Shown: positions 43,252-52,769, counted from the first letter of the stretch. The stretch: 64,000 bases of DNA from Anaerolineales bacterium (GCA_021463845.1 JAJTXV010000003.1:124001-188000), one strand, 5' to 3'. Made by a program: numbers and translations. The notes: generated from the letters alone by a model not told the origin.

Positions 43252-46098
43252 ATGACGCGCTCCCTGCACTCCACAATTCTGTATCGCTTGCTGCTGGCGG
43301 CGCTGCTGCTGGCTATGCTGCTGCAGGCTGTGCCTGCCGGCCCAGCCCTGGCTGCGCCGCAGGCCCAAAACAACCCTGAGACGCGCGCCGCAGCTCTGCT
43401 GGAACGTCTCTCGCCCGAGGAGCGGGTGGGCCAGCTGTTCCTGGTGACCTTCACTGGCGCCAGCGCCCCGCCTGAAAGCCACATCTACGACCTTATCAAC
43501 AACTATCACATCGGCGGGGTGGTGCTGCGCCGCGACATGGACAACTTCGTTGCCCGCCCAGACACCCTGGCCAGCGCTCACACGCTGATCAGCCAACTGC
43601 AAACCGCCGAGCAGGCCGCTTCGCAAGCCTCTCGTCGGGACCTGACCAGCCAGAACGAATACACCCCGGTCTACATTCCCCTGCTGGTAGCCATCTCGCA
43701 AGAGGGCGACGGCTTCCCCAATGATCAGCTGCTGGACGTGCTCAGCCCGCAGCCCAACGCCATGATGCTGGGCGCCACCTGGCGCACCAGCCTGGCCCAG
43801 CAGGCGGGGGCACTGCTGGGCAGCGAGCTCTCCGCCCTGGGCGTCAACATGCTGCTCGGCCCCTCGCTGGACGTCATCGAAAACCCCCGCCCCGACTCGA
43901 CCGGGGACCTGGGCGTGCGCAGCTTTGGCGGCGACCCCTATTGGGTCGGCCAGATGGGCCAGGCCTTCATCGCCGGCGTGCACACCGGCAGCCAGAACCG
44001 CGTGGCAGTCATCGCCAAGCACCTGCCGGGTTTTGGCGACTCCGACCGCCCGCTGGAAGAAGAAGTGCCCACCATCCGCAAGTCGCTCACCCAGCTGACC
44101 CAGGTGGAGCTGCCGCCCTTCTTTGCGGTGACCGGCAACGCCGCTACGGCAGACGCCACGGCGGACGGCATGCTGCTGGCCCACATTCGCTACCAGGGCT
44201 TCCAGGGCAACATCCGCACCACCACCCGCCCGCTCAGCTTTGACCCGCAAGCCTTCAACGACCTCATGTCGCTGCCCGCCTTTGCCAGCTGGCGCCAGAG
44301 CGGCGGGCTGATCGTCAGCGACAGCCTGGGTACCCGCGCCGTGCGCCGCAGCTACGATGCCAGCGAGCAGAGCTTCAACGGTACGCTGGTGGCGCGCGAC
44401 GCGTTTCTGGCGGGCAATGACCTGCTCTATCTGGGCAACTTCGTCTCGACTGGGGATGGCAATAGCTACACCAGCGTGGTCAATACCCTGCAGTTCTTCG
44501 CCCAGAAGTATCGCGAGGATGTGGCCTTCGCCGAGCGCGTGGACGAATCGGTGCTGCGCATCCTCACCTTGAAGTACGAGCTCTACCCAGCCTTCTCCAT
44601 CAACCAGGTAATTCCTGAACCCAGCGGCATCGAAGACATTGGCAGCAACCGTGATTTCATCTTCGAAGTTGGCCGTCGGGCCGCCACCCTGTTCAGCCCC
44701 AGCGTATCTAGCCTGGCAGATGCTTTGCCTGAGCCGCCCGGCCGCTTTGAACAGATCGTCTTCATTACCGACAGCTACACCTCACAGCAATGCAGCCAGT
44801 GCCCACTACAGTCAGAGGTCTCGGTGAATTCGTTCGCCCAGGCGGTGGTGAGCCTCTACGGCCAAAGTGGCGGCAACCAGATCTCCGCTGCCAACCTGGC
44901 CTCGTTCTCTTTCACCCAGCTGACCCGTACGCTGGATGGCATCGTCGAGGGCGAGGACCCGTTGCTGGGCAACCTGGCCCGCGCCGAATGGGTGGTGTTT
45001 GGCGTCACCCAGAACAACCCCGCCCGCCCCGAGTCACAGGCCCTGCTGCGCCTGCTCTCGGAGCGCGTGGACCTGCTGCAAGGCAAACGCGTGATCGTGT
45101 TCGCATTGAATGCACCCTATTACCTGGATGCGACCGATGTGACCAAAGTAAGCGTATATTACGGCCTGTACGGCGAGAACAGCGAACTGGCCGAAGTGGC
45201 TGCCCGCCTGCTCTTCAAAGAGATCGAGCCCCGCGGCGCATCCCCGGTGAGTGTGGCGGGCGTGGCCTATAACCTGAGCGAAGCGCTGGCGCCCAACCCC
45301 GGGCGCGAGATCCCGCTGCAGGTCACCCGCATCCTGCCGGCTGCCACGGCTACGCCGCTGGCCACCAGCGAATCCGCCGCCACCGCCGAGCCGCCCACCT
45401 TCCAGGCGGGCGACCTGCTCACCTTGCAGGCCGGTCCCATCCTCGACCACAACGGCAACCCGGTTCCCGACAATACACCGGTCAATTTCTCGGTCAGCCT
45501 GATCACTGAGCAGACCACCCTGCAGCGCCAGATCACGGCTCAGACCCATCTGGGCATCGCCACCGCCAACTATTCGATCGAAGATGAGGGCACCCTGGTG
45601 CTCACCGCCTCCAGCGGCGACCCGCCAGCGCTGGCGCTGGGCCAACAGTTCAACGTGGCCGGCATCAACCCGGAGGGTCTGGCGCTGCAAGCCACCCAGA
45701 CCGCCCAATCCATCCTGGCCACCCAGGCCGCCCTGACGCCGCTGGTGACCCAGCAGCCCGGCGGCGCTGAGGACTCGATCCGCCGTACTGACCTGGTGGA
45801 TTGGTTCCTGTGGGTGTTGATCTCTTCGGTAGCCGCCCTGTTCGCCTATCAAAGCGGCGCAAACCTGCACCAGGTGCGTTGGGGTGTGCGCTGGGCGCTG
45901 ACCACTTTCATTGGTGGCGTGTTGGTAGGCTGCTACCTTTCGCTGGATCTGCCAGCCAGCCGAGAAATTCTGGAGTTCGGCGGTAAATGGGGTTTGGTGA
46001 TCTCAGTATTGGCCGGCGCATTGGCCGGCGCGCTGGCAGGTTGGCTGTGGTGGCTGTGGACCCGCCGGAGACCGGCTAGTGTCCGATCGTCGCAATAA
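43252..46098 (+). CDS. GH3-like secreted, membrane-anchored protein
   Basis: 948 residues. A signal peptide (about 1-33, LLLAALLLAMLLQAVPAG) precedes a GH3 family N-terminal domain with LSPEERVGQLFLVTF and KHLPGFGDS (near residue 256), and the expected nucleophile Asp in GLIVSDSLGTRAV (near residue 357). The His of the DSH acid/base motif that follows KHFPGHG in NagZ-type enzymes is not seen. A long C-terminal region with an Ig-like part (DHNGNPVPDNTPVNFSV) leads to about three membrane helices. It may bind or cut wall glycans; activity is uncertain. The start ATG was chosen because an in-frame TTG upstream lies in the terminator. Confidence 0.8.
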   Translation: MTRSLHSTILYRLLLAALLLAMLLQAVPAGPALAAPQAQNNPETRAAALLERLSPEERVGQLFLVTFTGASAPPESHIYDLINNYHIGGVVLRRDMDNFVARPDTLASAHTLISQLQTAEQAASQASRRDLTSQNEYTPVYIPLLVAISQEGDGFPNDQLLDVLSPQPNAMMLGATWRTSLAQQAGALLGSELSALGVNMLLGPSLDVIENPRPDSTGDLGVRSFGGDPYWVGQMGQAFIAGVHTGSQNRVAVIAKHLPGFGDSDRPLEEEVPTIRKSLTQLTQVELPPFFAVTGNAATADATADGMLLAHIRYQGFQGNIRTTTRPLSFDPQAFNDLMSLPAFASWRQSGGLIVSDSLGTRAVRRSYDASEQSFNGTLVARDAFLAGNDLLYLGNFVSTGDGNSYTSVVNTLQFFAQKYREDVAFAERVDESVLRILTLKYELYPAFSINQVIPEPSGIEDIGSNRDFIFEVGRRAATLFSPSVSSLADALPEPPGRFEQIVFITDSYTSQQCSQCPLQSEVSVNSFAQAVVSLYGQSGGNQISAANLASFSFTQLTRTLDGIVEGEDPLLGNLARAEWVVFGVTQNNPARPESQALLRLLSERVDLLQGKRVIVFALNAPYYLDATDVTKVSVYYGLYGENSELAEVAARLLFKEIEPRGASPVSVAGVAYNLSEALAPNPGREIPLQVTRILPAATATPLATSESAATAEPPTFQAGDLLTLQAGPILDHNGNPVPDNTPVNFSVSLITEQTTLQRQITAQTHLGIATANYSIEDEGTLVLTASSGDPPALALGQQFNVAGINPEGLALQATQTAQSILATQAALTPLVTQQPGGAEDSIRRTDLVDWFLWVLISSVAALFAYQSGANLHQVRWGVRWALTTFIGGVLVGCYLSLDLPASREILEFGGKWGLVISVLAGALAGALAGWLWWLWTRRRPASVRSSQ

Positions 46099-47059
46099 AG
46101 CCCAGCAGCAGCAGCAATCCCGCGAACCATACCAACGAGCGCTCCGTGCCGCGTGCGAGGATGTCGCCCCAGGTCGGGGCCGGCACGCGCCCGCTGCCGC
46201 GCCCGCTGGGCTCCAACCGGCCGAACAAGGCTTCCTGGAACTCGGCAATGCTCTGCGGGCGCTCCTCAGGGTGCAGGCTCAGCGCCCAGCTGACCGCACG
46301 CTCGGTGCGCGGGCTGATCTCAGGGTTAAGGCTGCGCAGGCTCGGCATCTGCTCCGGGTGCAAAAAGCGCTCGCGCGCTTCCACCGGGGCGGTGTTGCTC
46401 AACAGGTGGTACATCGTAGCACCCAGCGCGTAGACATCACTGCGCACGTCTGTATGCCCGGTGTCGCCGCCGTACTGTTCCAGCGGCGTGTACAGCGCCG
46501 TGCCGCGCCCCTGCACGATCGTGACGGTATCCTCCTGCGCCGCCAGTATCTTCACCAGGCCAAAGTCCACCAGCTTGACCACGCCGTTGGGGGTCAGCTT
46601 GAGGTTGCTAGGTTTAACGTCGCGGTGCAGGATCGGCGGCTCCTGGCTGTGCAGGTAGCTCAACGCCTCGGCGATCTGGCCCGCCCAGGCCAGCACTTCC
46701 ACCTCAGGCAGGAACTCATCGCGCTGTTTGGCTTCCATCATCAGCGCCCGCAGGTCGCCGCCCGGCACAAAATCCATCACCAGATAATCGCTCTGGCCTT
46801 CGGAGAAGAAATCAGACACCTTTGGCAGGTTCTGGTGGTCGAGGCGCGCCAACACGGTCGCCTCGCGTAAGAACTGAGTACGGGTCTGCTCCAGCGTTTC
46901 GTCCGAGAGCGAAGGGTCCAGGCGCACTTCTTTGACCGCGCACAGGCGGCCTTCCAGGCGCAGATCCTCAGCCAGATAGATGCTGCCCATCCCCCCGCGG
47001 CTGATGAACTCTTTAATTCGGTAGCGCTCGCGTAAAATCTCGCCTGATTCCAAAGGCAT
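46076..47059 (-). CDS. Serine/threonine protein kinase with C-terminal membrane helix
   Basis: A 327-residue Hanks-type kinase. The glycine loop is ISRGGMGSIYLA, the ATP lysine is in CAVKEVRL, the catalytic loop is LHRDVKPSNLKLT, and the Mg motif is VDFGLVK. One hydrophobic helix ends the protein (LVWFAGLLLLLGFIATIG), with no extracellular sensor domain. GGAGAAG precedes the ATG. It is divergent from an FHA-winged helix gene, which is likely its partner. Its 3' end overlaps the GH3-like gene tail-to-tail by 23 bp. Confidence 0.93.
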   Translation of the reverse strand: MPLESGEILRERYRIKEFISRGGMGSIYLAEDLRLEGRLCAVKEVRLDPSLSDETLEQTRTQFLREATVLARLDHQNLPKVSDFFSEGQSDYLVMDFVPGGDLRALMMEAKQRDEFLPEVEVLAWAGQIAEALSYLHSQEPPILHRDVKPSNLKLTPNGVVKLVDFGLVKILAAQEDTVTIVQGRGTALYTPLEQYGGDTGHTDVRSDVYALGATMYHLLSNTAPVEARERFLHPEQMPSLRSLNPEISPRTERAVSWALSLHPEERPQSIAEFQEALFGRLEPSGRGSGRVPAPTWGDILARGTERSLVWFAGLLLLLGFIATIGH

Positions 47060-47156
47060 TCGGGTTTCTTCTCCACATTTCAGCCTGCTACTGGCCCATG
47101 AACTGCTGGCGTAAGGGTCAGACAGCTGAATTTGGTATTATACCTGCGGAGCAAAA

Positions 47157-47849
47157 ATGCCCCCCAGCGCTGAAAGTCACCCCGTGTTGATTGCGCAGAG
47201 CGGCCCACTCAACGGGGAGCGCTGGGCGATCCGCAACCAGCTCACCATCGGCCGCGGTGATGATTGCGACATCATCATCCCTGACCGCAAGATCTCCCGC
47301 CACCACGCCCGTCTCACCATGGCCGCGGATGGCATCCTCCTCGAAGACCTCGAAAGCAAGAACGGCACGCACCACAACGGCAAGCCGCTCAAAGGCAGCG
47401 TGCAGCTGGGCGACGGCGACCTGATCCAGATCGCCCTGGCCCAGAAGTTCACCTTCCTCAGCTCAGACGCCACCGTCCCGCTGGATTTTGACATCCCCGC
47501 CGAGGTGACCGAAGGCCGCCGCCGTCTGCACATGGACAAGCGCTCGCGCCGGGTATGGGCCAGCGATGTCGAGGTGCTGCCGCCGCTCTCGGTGGCTCAG
47601 TTCACCATGCTCGAGATGCTGTATCTGCGTGACGGGCTGGTGGTGACGCGGGATGAATTGGTCAAGCACGTCTGGCAGGAGGACGAGGCCCTCAGCATCT
47701 CGGATCAGGCGCTGGATGCGCTCATCCGCCGCCTGCGCGAGCGCCTGGCCAAAGCCGACCCGGAGCACGAGTACGTCATCACCGTACGCGGCCACGGCCT
47801 GCGCCTGGACAACCCCGTCCTCCCCGAAGAACCAAAGGACCCGCAATAG
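47157..47849 (+). CDS. FHA domain-winged helix transcriptional regulator
   Basis: A 230-residue protein. The FHA domain (about 10-105) has LTIGRGDDCDIIIPDRKISR and SRHHARL, and DLESKNGTHHNGKPL, with all phosphothreonine-binding residues. The C-terminal OmpR/PhoB-type winged helix (about 120-225) has LSVAQFTMLEMLY and ALIRRLRERL. There is no receiver domain. The pairing with a Ser/Thr kinase resembles EmbR-PknH, suggesting DNA binding controlled by phosphothreonine. It is divergent from the kinase gene. Confidence 0.9.
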   Translation: MPPSAESHPVLIAQSGPLNGERWAIRNQLTIGRGDDCDIIIPDRKISRHHARLTMAADGILLEDLESKNGTHHNGKPLKGSVQLGDGDLIQIALAQKFTFLSSDATVPLDFDIPAEVTEGRRRLHMDKRSRRVWASDVEVLPPLSVAQFTMLEMLYLRDGLVVTRDELVKHVWQEDEALSISDQALDALIRRLRERLAKADPEHEYVITVRGHGLRLDNPVLPEEPKDPQ

Positions 47850-47863
47850 CGGGTCTTTTTTTT
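47838..47863 (+). terminator. Intrinsic terminator of the FHA regulator gene
   Basis: GACCCGC-AATA-GCGGGTC followed by eight T's; the stem includes the stop codon. Confidence 0.85.
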
Positions 47864-47925
47864 ACCTCTTTTTATTCCGATCCAGGATACACACAGACTT
47901 GTAGAGTTCCAAACTCTCGCTTAAC

Positions 47926-48205
47926 GGATTCCTCGCTGCGCTCGGAATGACAACAATAGCTCTGTGTCTACTTTGTCATTCCGAACGGGTTTATAAAACT
48001 ACATCAGGTCGCCGATGCCGGACCAGTGAGGAATCCGTATTCGCACGTCTTCCAAGCAACCACAACCTAAAGTCGTGCATACCAATACCTTTACTTTGTC
48101 ATTCCGAACGGGTTTTATAAACCTACATCAGGTCGCCGAGCCCAGACCACTGAGGAATCCGTATTCACATATCTTCCGAAGAACCACAACCTCAACTCGT
48201 GCATC
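47926..48205. repeat. Dispersed-repeat cluster with a 123-bp tandem duplication
   Basis: After an inverted arm (GGATTCCTCGCTGCGCTCGG, 47926-47945), two copies of a unit starting CTTTGTCATTCCGAACGGGT lie at 47971 and 48094 with a 123-bp period. Both contain ACATCAGGTCGCCGA and GAGGAATCCGTATTC. They fill most of the 500-bp gap between the FHA regulator and the CpXC gene, together with the repeat at 48199. I see no gene here. Confidence 0.75.
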
Positions 48206-48344
48206 CCGAGCGCAGCAAGGGATCCTCGCTGGCAAGACTTTCGTTCAAGTGCAGCGTGGAATACATGCCAGCAAGGATTCTTCCCTGGTCCGGCATCGGC
48301 GATTCTGGTGTAGATGCAATAACCCGGTCAGAATGACACGCGGG
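48199..48344. repeat. ~145-bp dispersed repeat, copy 2
   Basis: Begins GTGCATCCCGAGCGCAGC and ends GGTCAGAATGACACGCGGG. Same family as 14964-15106 and 59271-59414. Confidence 0.75.
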
Positions 48345-48348
48345 TTCT

Positions 48349-49698
48349 CTACGAAGCCTGCATCCCCTTCTGCATCGAAGCCTTCAACGCCGCCCGGTAG
48401 GCCTGGCGCACCTTCTCGGCCAGCTCCTTATCCGGGCTCTCCTGCAGCTGGGCCATCATCGCCGACAAGCTCTCCAAAAACTCCGGCGTGATCGACTCCG
48501 TATTCTCAGCAGCCACCTTAGCACGCGCCGCGTCATCCGGCGCCTCGATCAATTCTTCCAGCAGGGCCGGGTTGTAGCCCGGGTTGATCAGCTGCTGGAT
48601 CAGCATGGCCAGGCGCTGCAGCTTCTGCAGGCGCTCGCCGTCCTTCTTCTCGGCCGCCTCCTGCAGGCTTTGGTTGATCACCTGCACGAACAGCTCGTCC
48701 AGAATGGCCGGGTTCTGCTGCAGCAGCTCCACCGGGTTCTCGGCCGCCAGCATCGCCTCCAGGTTGCGCTGGGCCGCGCCCACGCGCACCTGCATCTGCT
48801 CATCGATCTGGCGGGTCATCTCCAGCAGCTTCTCGCGCAGGCTGCTTAGTTTGGCCTTCTCGTCCTCGCCGGCTTTCTCGATTTGTTCGCTCAGCTGCTG
48901 GAAGAACACATAGTCCAGCCCCGGGCGGGCCATGCTCACCATGGCGCTCAGGCGCGCGTCGCTCTCGGCCGCGGCCAGCAGCAGTTCCAGCAGCTTCTCG
49001 CGGGTCAGCTCGGCGCCCACGCCTTCCAGCGCGGCGCGGGCCGCTTCGATCTCGTCGGCCTGCTGTTTGATCTGCTTGCCCAGGTCGGTGTTCTCCAGCA
49101 GCGCCTCCTGGATCTGGCCCAGGCGCACGGCGGCCTTTTCGTCGCCGGCGCCCAACCCGGCCTGCAGCATGCGGCTCAGCAGGGTGAAGAAGTCAGCGTC
49201 CACCGTGTCGGCATTCTGCTTCACCAGCTCCACCAGGCCGTCCTCAGGCGCGGTCAGCAGGCTTTGCAGCAGCTCCACCCGCTTCTGCTGCGCCTGCAGC
49301 ATTTCCTTGGTGATGCCCTCGCCTTCCAGCACTTTCTCGATCAGGTTCTGGTAGGTGAACATCTGCTGCGGCTTGAACAAGTAGGCCTTGCGGTCTTCCT
49401 GCTTCAAGCTGTTGACCACCCGGTTCATGAACGGGGCGATCTGGCGCTCCTGCTCCATTACCGGGGTATTCAACTCCGGCGGGAAGTAGGTCAGCAGCAA
49501 TTCCTTGCTGGGGTCGTGATACACGATCGGCACCGGGATCTGGCCCTGGAAGCGGCAATTGGGGCACTGCATCACATTGACGGAGCCGTTCAGCAGTTTC
49601 TGCTTGGCCTGCGGCTCCACCCCAACGTCAAACAATTGCTCCACTTCAGCGGCTACAGGCGTGCGGCATTGGGGGCAGGCAACTTGGGTTCGTGGCAT
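48349..49698 (-). CDS. CpXC domain protein
   Basis: A 449-residue protein. The N-terminal CpXC domain has CPQCRTPVAAEVEQLFD and, about 35 residues later, MQCPNCRFQGQIPVPIVYHD. The remaining 330 residues are helical and Gln/Glu/Leu rich, probably coiled coil. The CpXC family is a zinc-binding domain of unknown function. GAGAG precedes the ATG. The gene ends within 5 bp of a dispersed repeat. Confidence 0.85.
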   Translation of the reverse strand: MPRTQVACPQCRTPVAAEVEQLFDVGVEPQAKQKLLNGSVNVMQCPNCRFQGQIPVPIVYHDPSKELLLTYFPPELNTPVMEQERQIAPFMNRVVNSLKQEDRKAYLFKPQQMFTYQNLIEKVLEGEGITKEMLQAQQKRVELLQSLLTAPEDGLVELVKQNADTVDADFFTLLSRMLQAGLGAGDEKAAVRLGQIQEALLENTDLGKQIKQQADEIEAARAALEGVGAELTREKLLELLLAAAESDARLSAMVSMARPGLDYVFFQQLSEQIEKAGEDEKAKLSSLREKLLEMTRQIDEQMQVRVGAAQRNLEAMLAAENPVELLQQNPAILDELFVQVINQSLQEAAEKKDGERLQKLQRLAMLIQQLINPGYNPALLEELIEAPDDAARAKVAAENTESITPEFLESLSAMMAQLQESPDKELAEKVRQAYRAALKASMQKGMQAS

Positions 49699-49719
49699 TT
49701 TCTCTCGTTCGTTGTGAAG

Positions 49720-51273
49720 TTAGTGGCGCGGCAGTGAAAAACAAATGCACGCGCCGTCTGTATAGGTCGGGTCCACCCAGATGCTGCCCCCATGCGCTTC
49801 CAGGATGGCCCGCGTCAAATATAAACCAAGACCGGCGCCTTTGGTGTTGCGTTGGGCTTCATCGGCGCGGTAAAAACGGTCAAAGATGTGCGGAATATCG
49901 CTCTGGGCAATGCCAGGGCCTTCATCGCTGACGCAAACCACCACATGCTCCGGGCGCACCTGGCCCCAGATGCGGATCTCGCCGCCTTGCGGTGAATACT
50001 TGACCGCGTTGGAGAGCAGGTTGAGCAGCACCTGGCCGATGCGCTGCTCGTCGGCCAGGATGACGGGATAGTCCGCCGGGAAGTCCAGCACAAACGTGTG
50101 CGAAGGGTACTGGGTGCGGAAGCGCTCGGCCATGCGCTCGGTCAAGGCGGGCAGCGAGATGTCGCTGGCGTTGATCGGCAGCACGCCCGCTTCCAGGCGC
50201 GAGGCGTCCAGCAGGTTCTCGATCAGTTCGCTCAGGCGGTCGGCCTCTTCTTCTATAACTTCCAGGCTATCTTGCACCACCTTACCGTCCCAGCGCACAT
50301 CCGGGCGCCGCAGGGTGCCCACATAGCCCTTGATCAGCGCCACCGGCGTCTTGAGCTCATGGCTGATCACCGAAATGAACGTGCTCTGCAGCTCCTCCGC
50401 CTGGCGGAAGTGGCTCACATCCCGCACCGAGGCGATGATGTTGAGCAACTGGCCATCCTGCGTCTTGAGCGGGGCGTAGGTTACACCCACCGCCAACGCG
50501 CTGCCATCCGGGCGCTGCAGGTCGCCTTCCACATACAGGGTCGCGGTGGGCGTCAGCGGCCAGCCGCCGGCTTCGGCCTGCTCCAGCGTGGGGCCGTGCT
50601 CCACCTCGCCGAACTGGATCACATCGTTGTGCTTCTGGCCCAGCACATCGCCTGCCGCCCGGCCGGAGAGGCGCGCAAAGGCCGGGTTGCAGCGCTCGAT
50701 GGTGTGGTCAGCCCCCAGGATCAGGATGCCGTCGGCGACCGCATCCAGGATCGCTTCCGTGCGCCGCCGCTCACGGTTGATGTTGGCATATTGCTGCGCG
50801 TTCTGCACCGCGATCGCCGCCTGCACCGCAAAGCTCTGCAGCAGCACGCGGTCCTCGCCAGAGAATTGGCCGCGGTAATTGCGGAACACAAAAATTACGC
50901 CCAGCACGCGGTTCTGGGCGATCAGCGGCAGGCCAACGCCAGTGAACAGGCCCAGGCTCACTTCACGCGCCAGGCGCTGGAGTAAACGGTTGACCTCGGG
51001 CAGCTCAAAGCGGGCCGGGTCCTCATGGTCAGGCACCGCCGCCAGGATCGGGTTCAGGTATTGGATCAGCTCGTTGGGAATGCCATAGGACGAGGCCGTG
51101 GCCCAGCCGCCCGTCTCGTCACGCAGCGCCACCAGGCCAGCCTGGCCGGCCAGCAGGTCAGCGGCGTGACGCAGAATGCGCGCCAGCACCTCGTCAAGGT
51201 CCAGCTCTTGGGTGATGGCCCGCGCGATCTCAAGCAGATAATCACGCTGGCGTACTCTAAAGTCAGGCAACAT
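49720..51273 (-). CDS. Sensor histidine kinase (GAF-PAS-HisKA-HATPase)
   Basis: About 517 residues from MLPDFRVRQRDYLL. A GAF domain (about 15-180), a PAS domain (about 185-310), a HisKA dimerisation domain with the phosphorylated His in SVISHELKTPVALIKGY, and an HATPase domain with LLNLLSNAVKYSP (N box), DEGPGIA and KGAGLGLYL (G boxes). There is no transmembrane helix, so it senses a cytoplasmic signal. No response regulator gene is adjacent. It lies 22 bp upstream of the CpXC start codon (same strand), so co-transcription is possible. Confidence 0.94.
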   Translation of the reverse strand: MLPDFRVRQRDYLLEIARAITQELDLDEVLARILRHAADLLAGQAGLVALRDETGGWATASSYGIPNELIQYLNPILAAVPDHEDPARFELPEVNRLLQRLAREVSLGLFTGVGLPLIAQNRVLGVIFVFRNYRGQFSGEDRVLLQSFAVQAAIAVQNAQQYANINRERRRTEAILDAVADGILILGADHTIERCNPAFARLSGRAAGDVLGQKHNDVIQFGEVEHGPTLEQAEAGGWPLTPTATLYVEGDLQRPDGSALAVGVTYAPLKTQDGQLLNIIASVRDVSHFRQAEELQSTFISVISHELKTPVALIKGYVGTLRRPDVRWDGKVVQDSLEVIEEEADRLSELIENLLDASRLEAGVLPINASDISLPALTERMAERFRTQYPSHTFVLDFPADYPVILADEQRIGQVLLNLLSNAVKYSPQGGEIRIWGQVRPEHVVVCVSDEGPGIAQSDIPHIFDRFYRADEAQRNTKGAGLGLYLTRAILEAHGGSIWVDPTYTDGACICFSLPRH

Positions 51274-51342
51274 AGACTGTTCCGTCCTTAAGGCCGGCCG
51301 CATATGCGCCGGCCCCAGGTTGCCCAATCATACGGCGTATGC

Positions 51343-52683
51343 TCAGGCTTTGGGCAGGCTGGCTTCCAGGATATTGAGCGCCTTGTCGATCACGTCGGCC
51401 GGGGTGTCCAGCATGCCGCGGAAGCGCACCGAGCGCGGCCCGCAGCTGAGGGCATACACGCCGTTCTCCTTCATGCGCTCCAGCAGGCCGTCACGCGCCT
51501 CGCTGTCCGGCGTGTCGAAGGCCACCATCATGCCGCGGCCGCGCACGTTGTCCATGAAGCCCTTGGACTTCTCGGCCACGGTATGCAGGCCGCCGATGAG
51601 GCGCTCGCCCATTTTGGCGGTGTGCTCCACCAGTTTCTCTTCCCGCATGATCTCAATGAAGCGCTGCGAGCGCACCATGTCGGTCAGATCGCCGCCCCAA
51701 GTGGAGTTGATGCGGCTCTCTTCCACGAACACGTTCTTGTCCACATCGTCAATGCGGTCGCCGGCGATGAAGCCACACACCTGCGACTTCTTGCCGAACA
51801 CAATGATGTCCGGCTCAATGCCCATGTGCTCCACCGCCCACATTTTGCCGGTGATGCCCATGCCGCTCTGCACCTCGTCCATGATCAGCAGGAACTCGTG
51901 CTCATCCGCCAGGCGGCGCAATTCTTTGAAGAATTCGGGGCGGAAATGGTTGTCGCCACCCTCGCCCTGGATGGGCTCAATGATCAGGGCGGCAATATCG
52001 CCGGGGAACTGCTGCAGGGCGAACTCGATCTGCGTGATGGCGATCTCTTCGGCCTTCTTGACCTCGGCCAGCACCTGGTCAGTCACCGGGAAGCGCAGCT
52101 TGGGGTTTAGGACCCGCGGCCACTCGAACTTGGGAAAGTACAGATACTTGCGCTCGTCATGGGTATTGGTCATCGAAACCGTGTAGCCGGAGCGGCCGTG
52201 GAAGGCCTCGCGGAAGTGGATGACCTTGCTGCCCAGCCCGTCGATGCGGTGCATGCGCCCTTTGGGCGGCTTGCTGATCGTGGCAAAGTTGCGGCGCACC
52301 TTCCAGTCGAACGCCACTTTCAGGGCGTTCTCGACCGCCAGGGCGCCGCCCCCTACCAGGAACAACTTCTGCATGCTGGCTGGCATGACATCCTTGGCAA
52401 AGGTCTCGACGAACTCGGCCATATAAGTGGTGAAGAAGTCAGAGGAGGACGGCTTGGTGATGGCCACGCTCAGCATCTTCTCAATGAAGGCTGATTCGTG
52501 CATCTTGGGGTGGTTGTGGCTCACCGGAGCGCTGGCAAAGTAGGTAAAGAAGTCCAAATACTCTTTGCCGGTGATGGCGTCACGCAAATACGGGCCGTGC
52601 GAACCCTCAATATCAACAACGATCGGCTCGCTGCCCGCGGGCAGATGCTTGGCAATGATTGCGTGAACGTCAGATGGTTTCAT
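51343..52683 (-). CDS. lat: L-lysine 6-transaminase
   Basis: A 446-residue class III aminotransferase. FLVGGGALAVENALKVAFDW and HFREAFHGRSGYTVSMTNT bind PLP, DEVQSGMGITGKMWA is the cofactor aspartate region, and the Schiff-base lysine is in IIVFGKKSQVCGF near residue 298. These features match LAT-type enzymes, which move the ε-amino group of lysine to 2-oxoglutarate. A TATAAA lies 8 bp before the ATG, but a GGAAAT could also serve as a ribosome binding site. Confidence 0.92.
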   Translation of the reverse strand: MKPSDVHAIIAKHLPAGSEPIVVDIEGSHGPYLRDAITGKEYLDFFTYFASAPVSHNHPKMHESAFIEKMLSVAITKPSSSDFFTTYMAEFVETFAKDVMPASMQKLFLVGGGALAVENALKVAFDWKVRRNFATISKPPKGRMHRIDGLGSKVIHFREAFHGRSGYTVSMTNTHDERKYLYFPKFEWPRVLNPKLRFPVTDQVLAEVKKAEEIAITQIEFALQQFPGDIAALIIEPIQGEGGDNHFRPEFFKELRRLADEHEFLLIMDEVQSGMGITGKMWAVEHMGIEPDIIVFGKKSQVCGFIAGDRIDDVDKNVFVEESRINSTWGGDLTDMVRSQRFIEIMREEKLVEHTAKMGERLIGGLHTVAEKSKGFMDNVRGRGMMVAFDTPDSEARDGLLERMKENGVYALSCGPRSVRFRGMLDTPADVIDKALNILEASLPKA

Positions 52684-52769
52684 CGATTTCCTTTATATGG
52701 GTCTGTATCTGAAAGTAACGAGCGGATTATATCAGCAGCCCCTCACACACCCTGTGCCTGCCCCAACGG

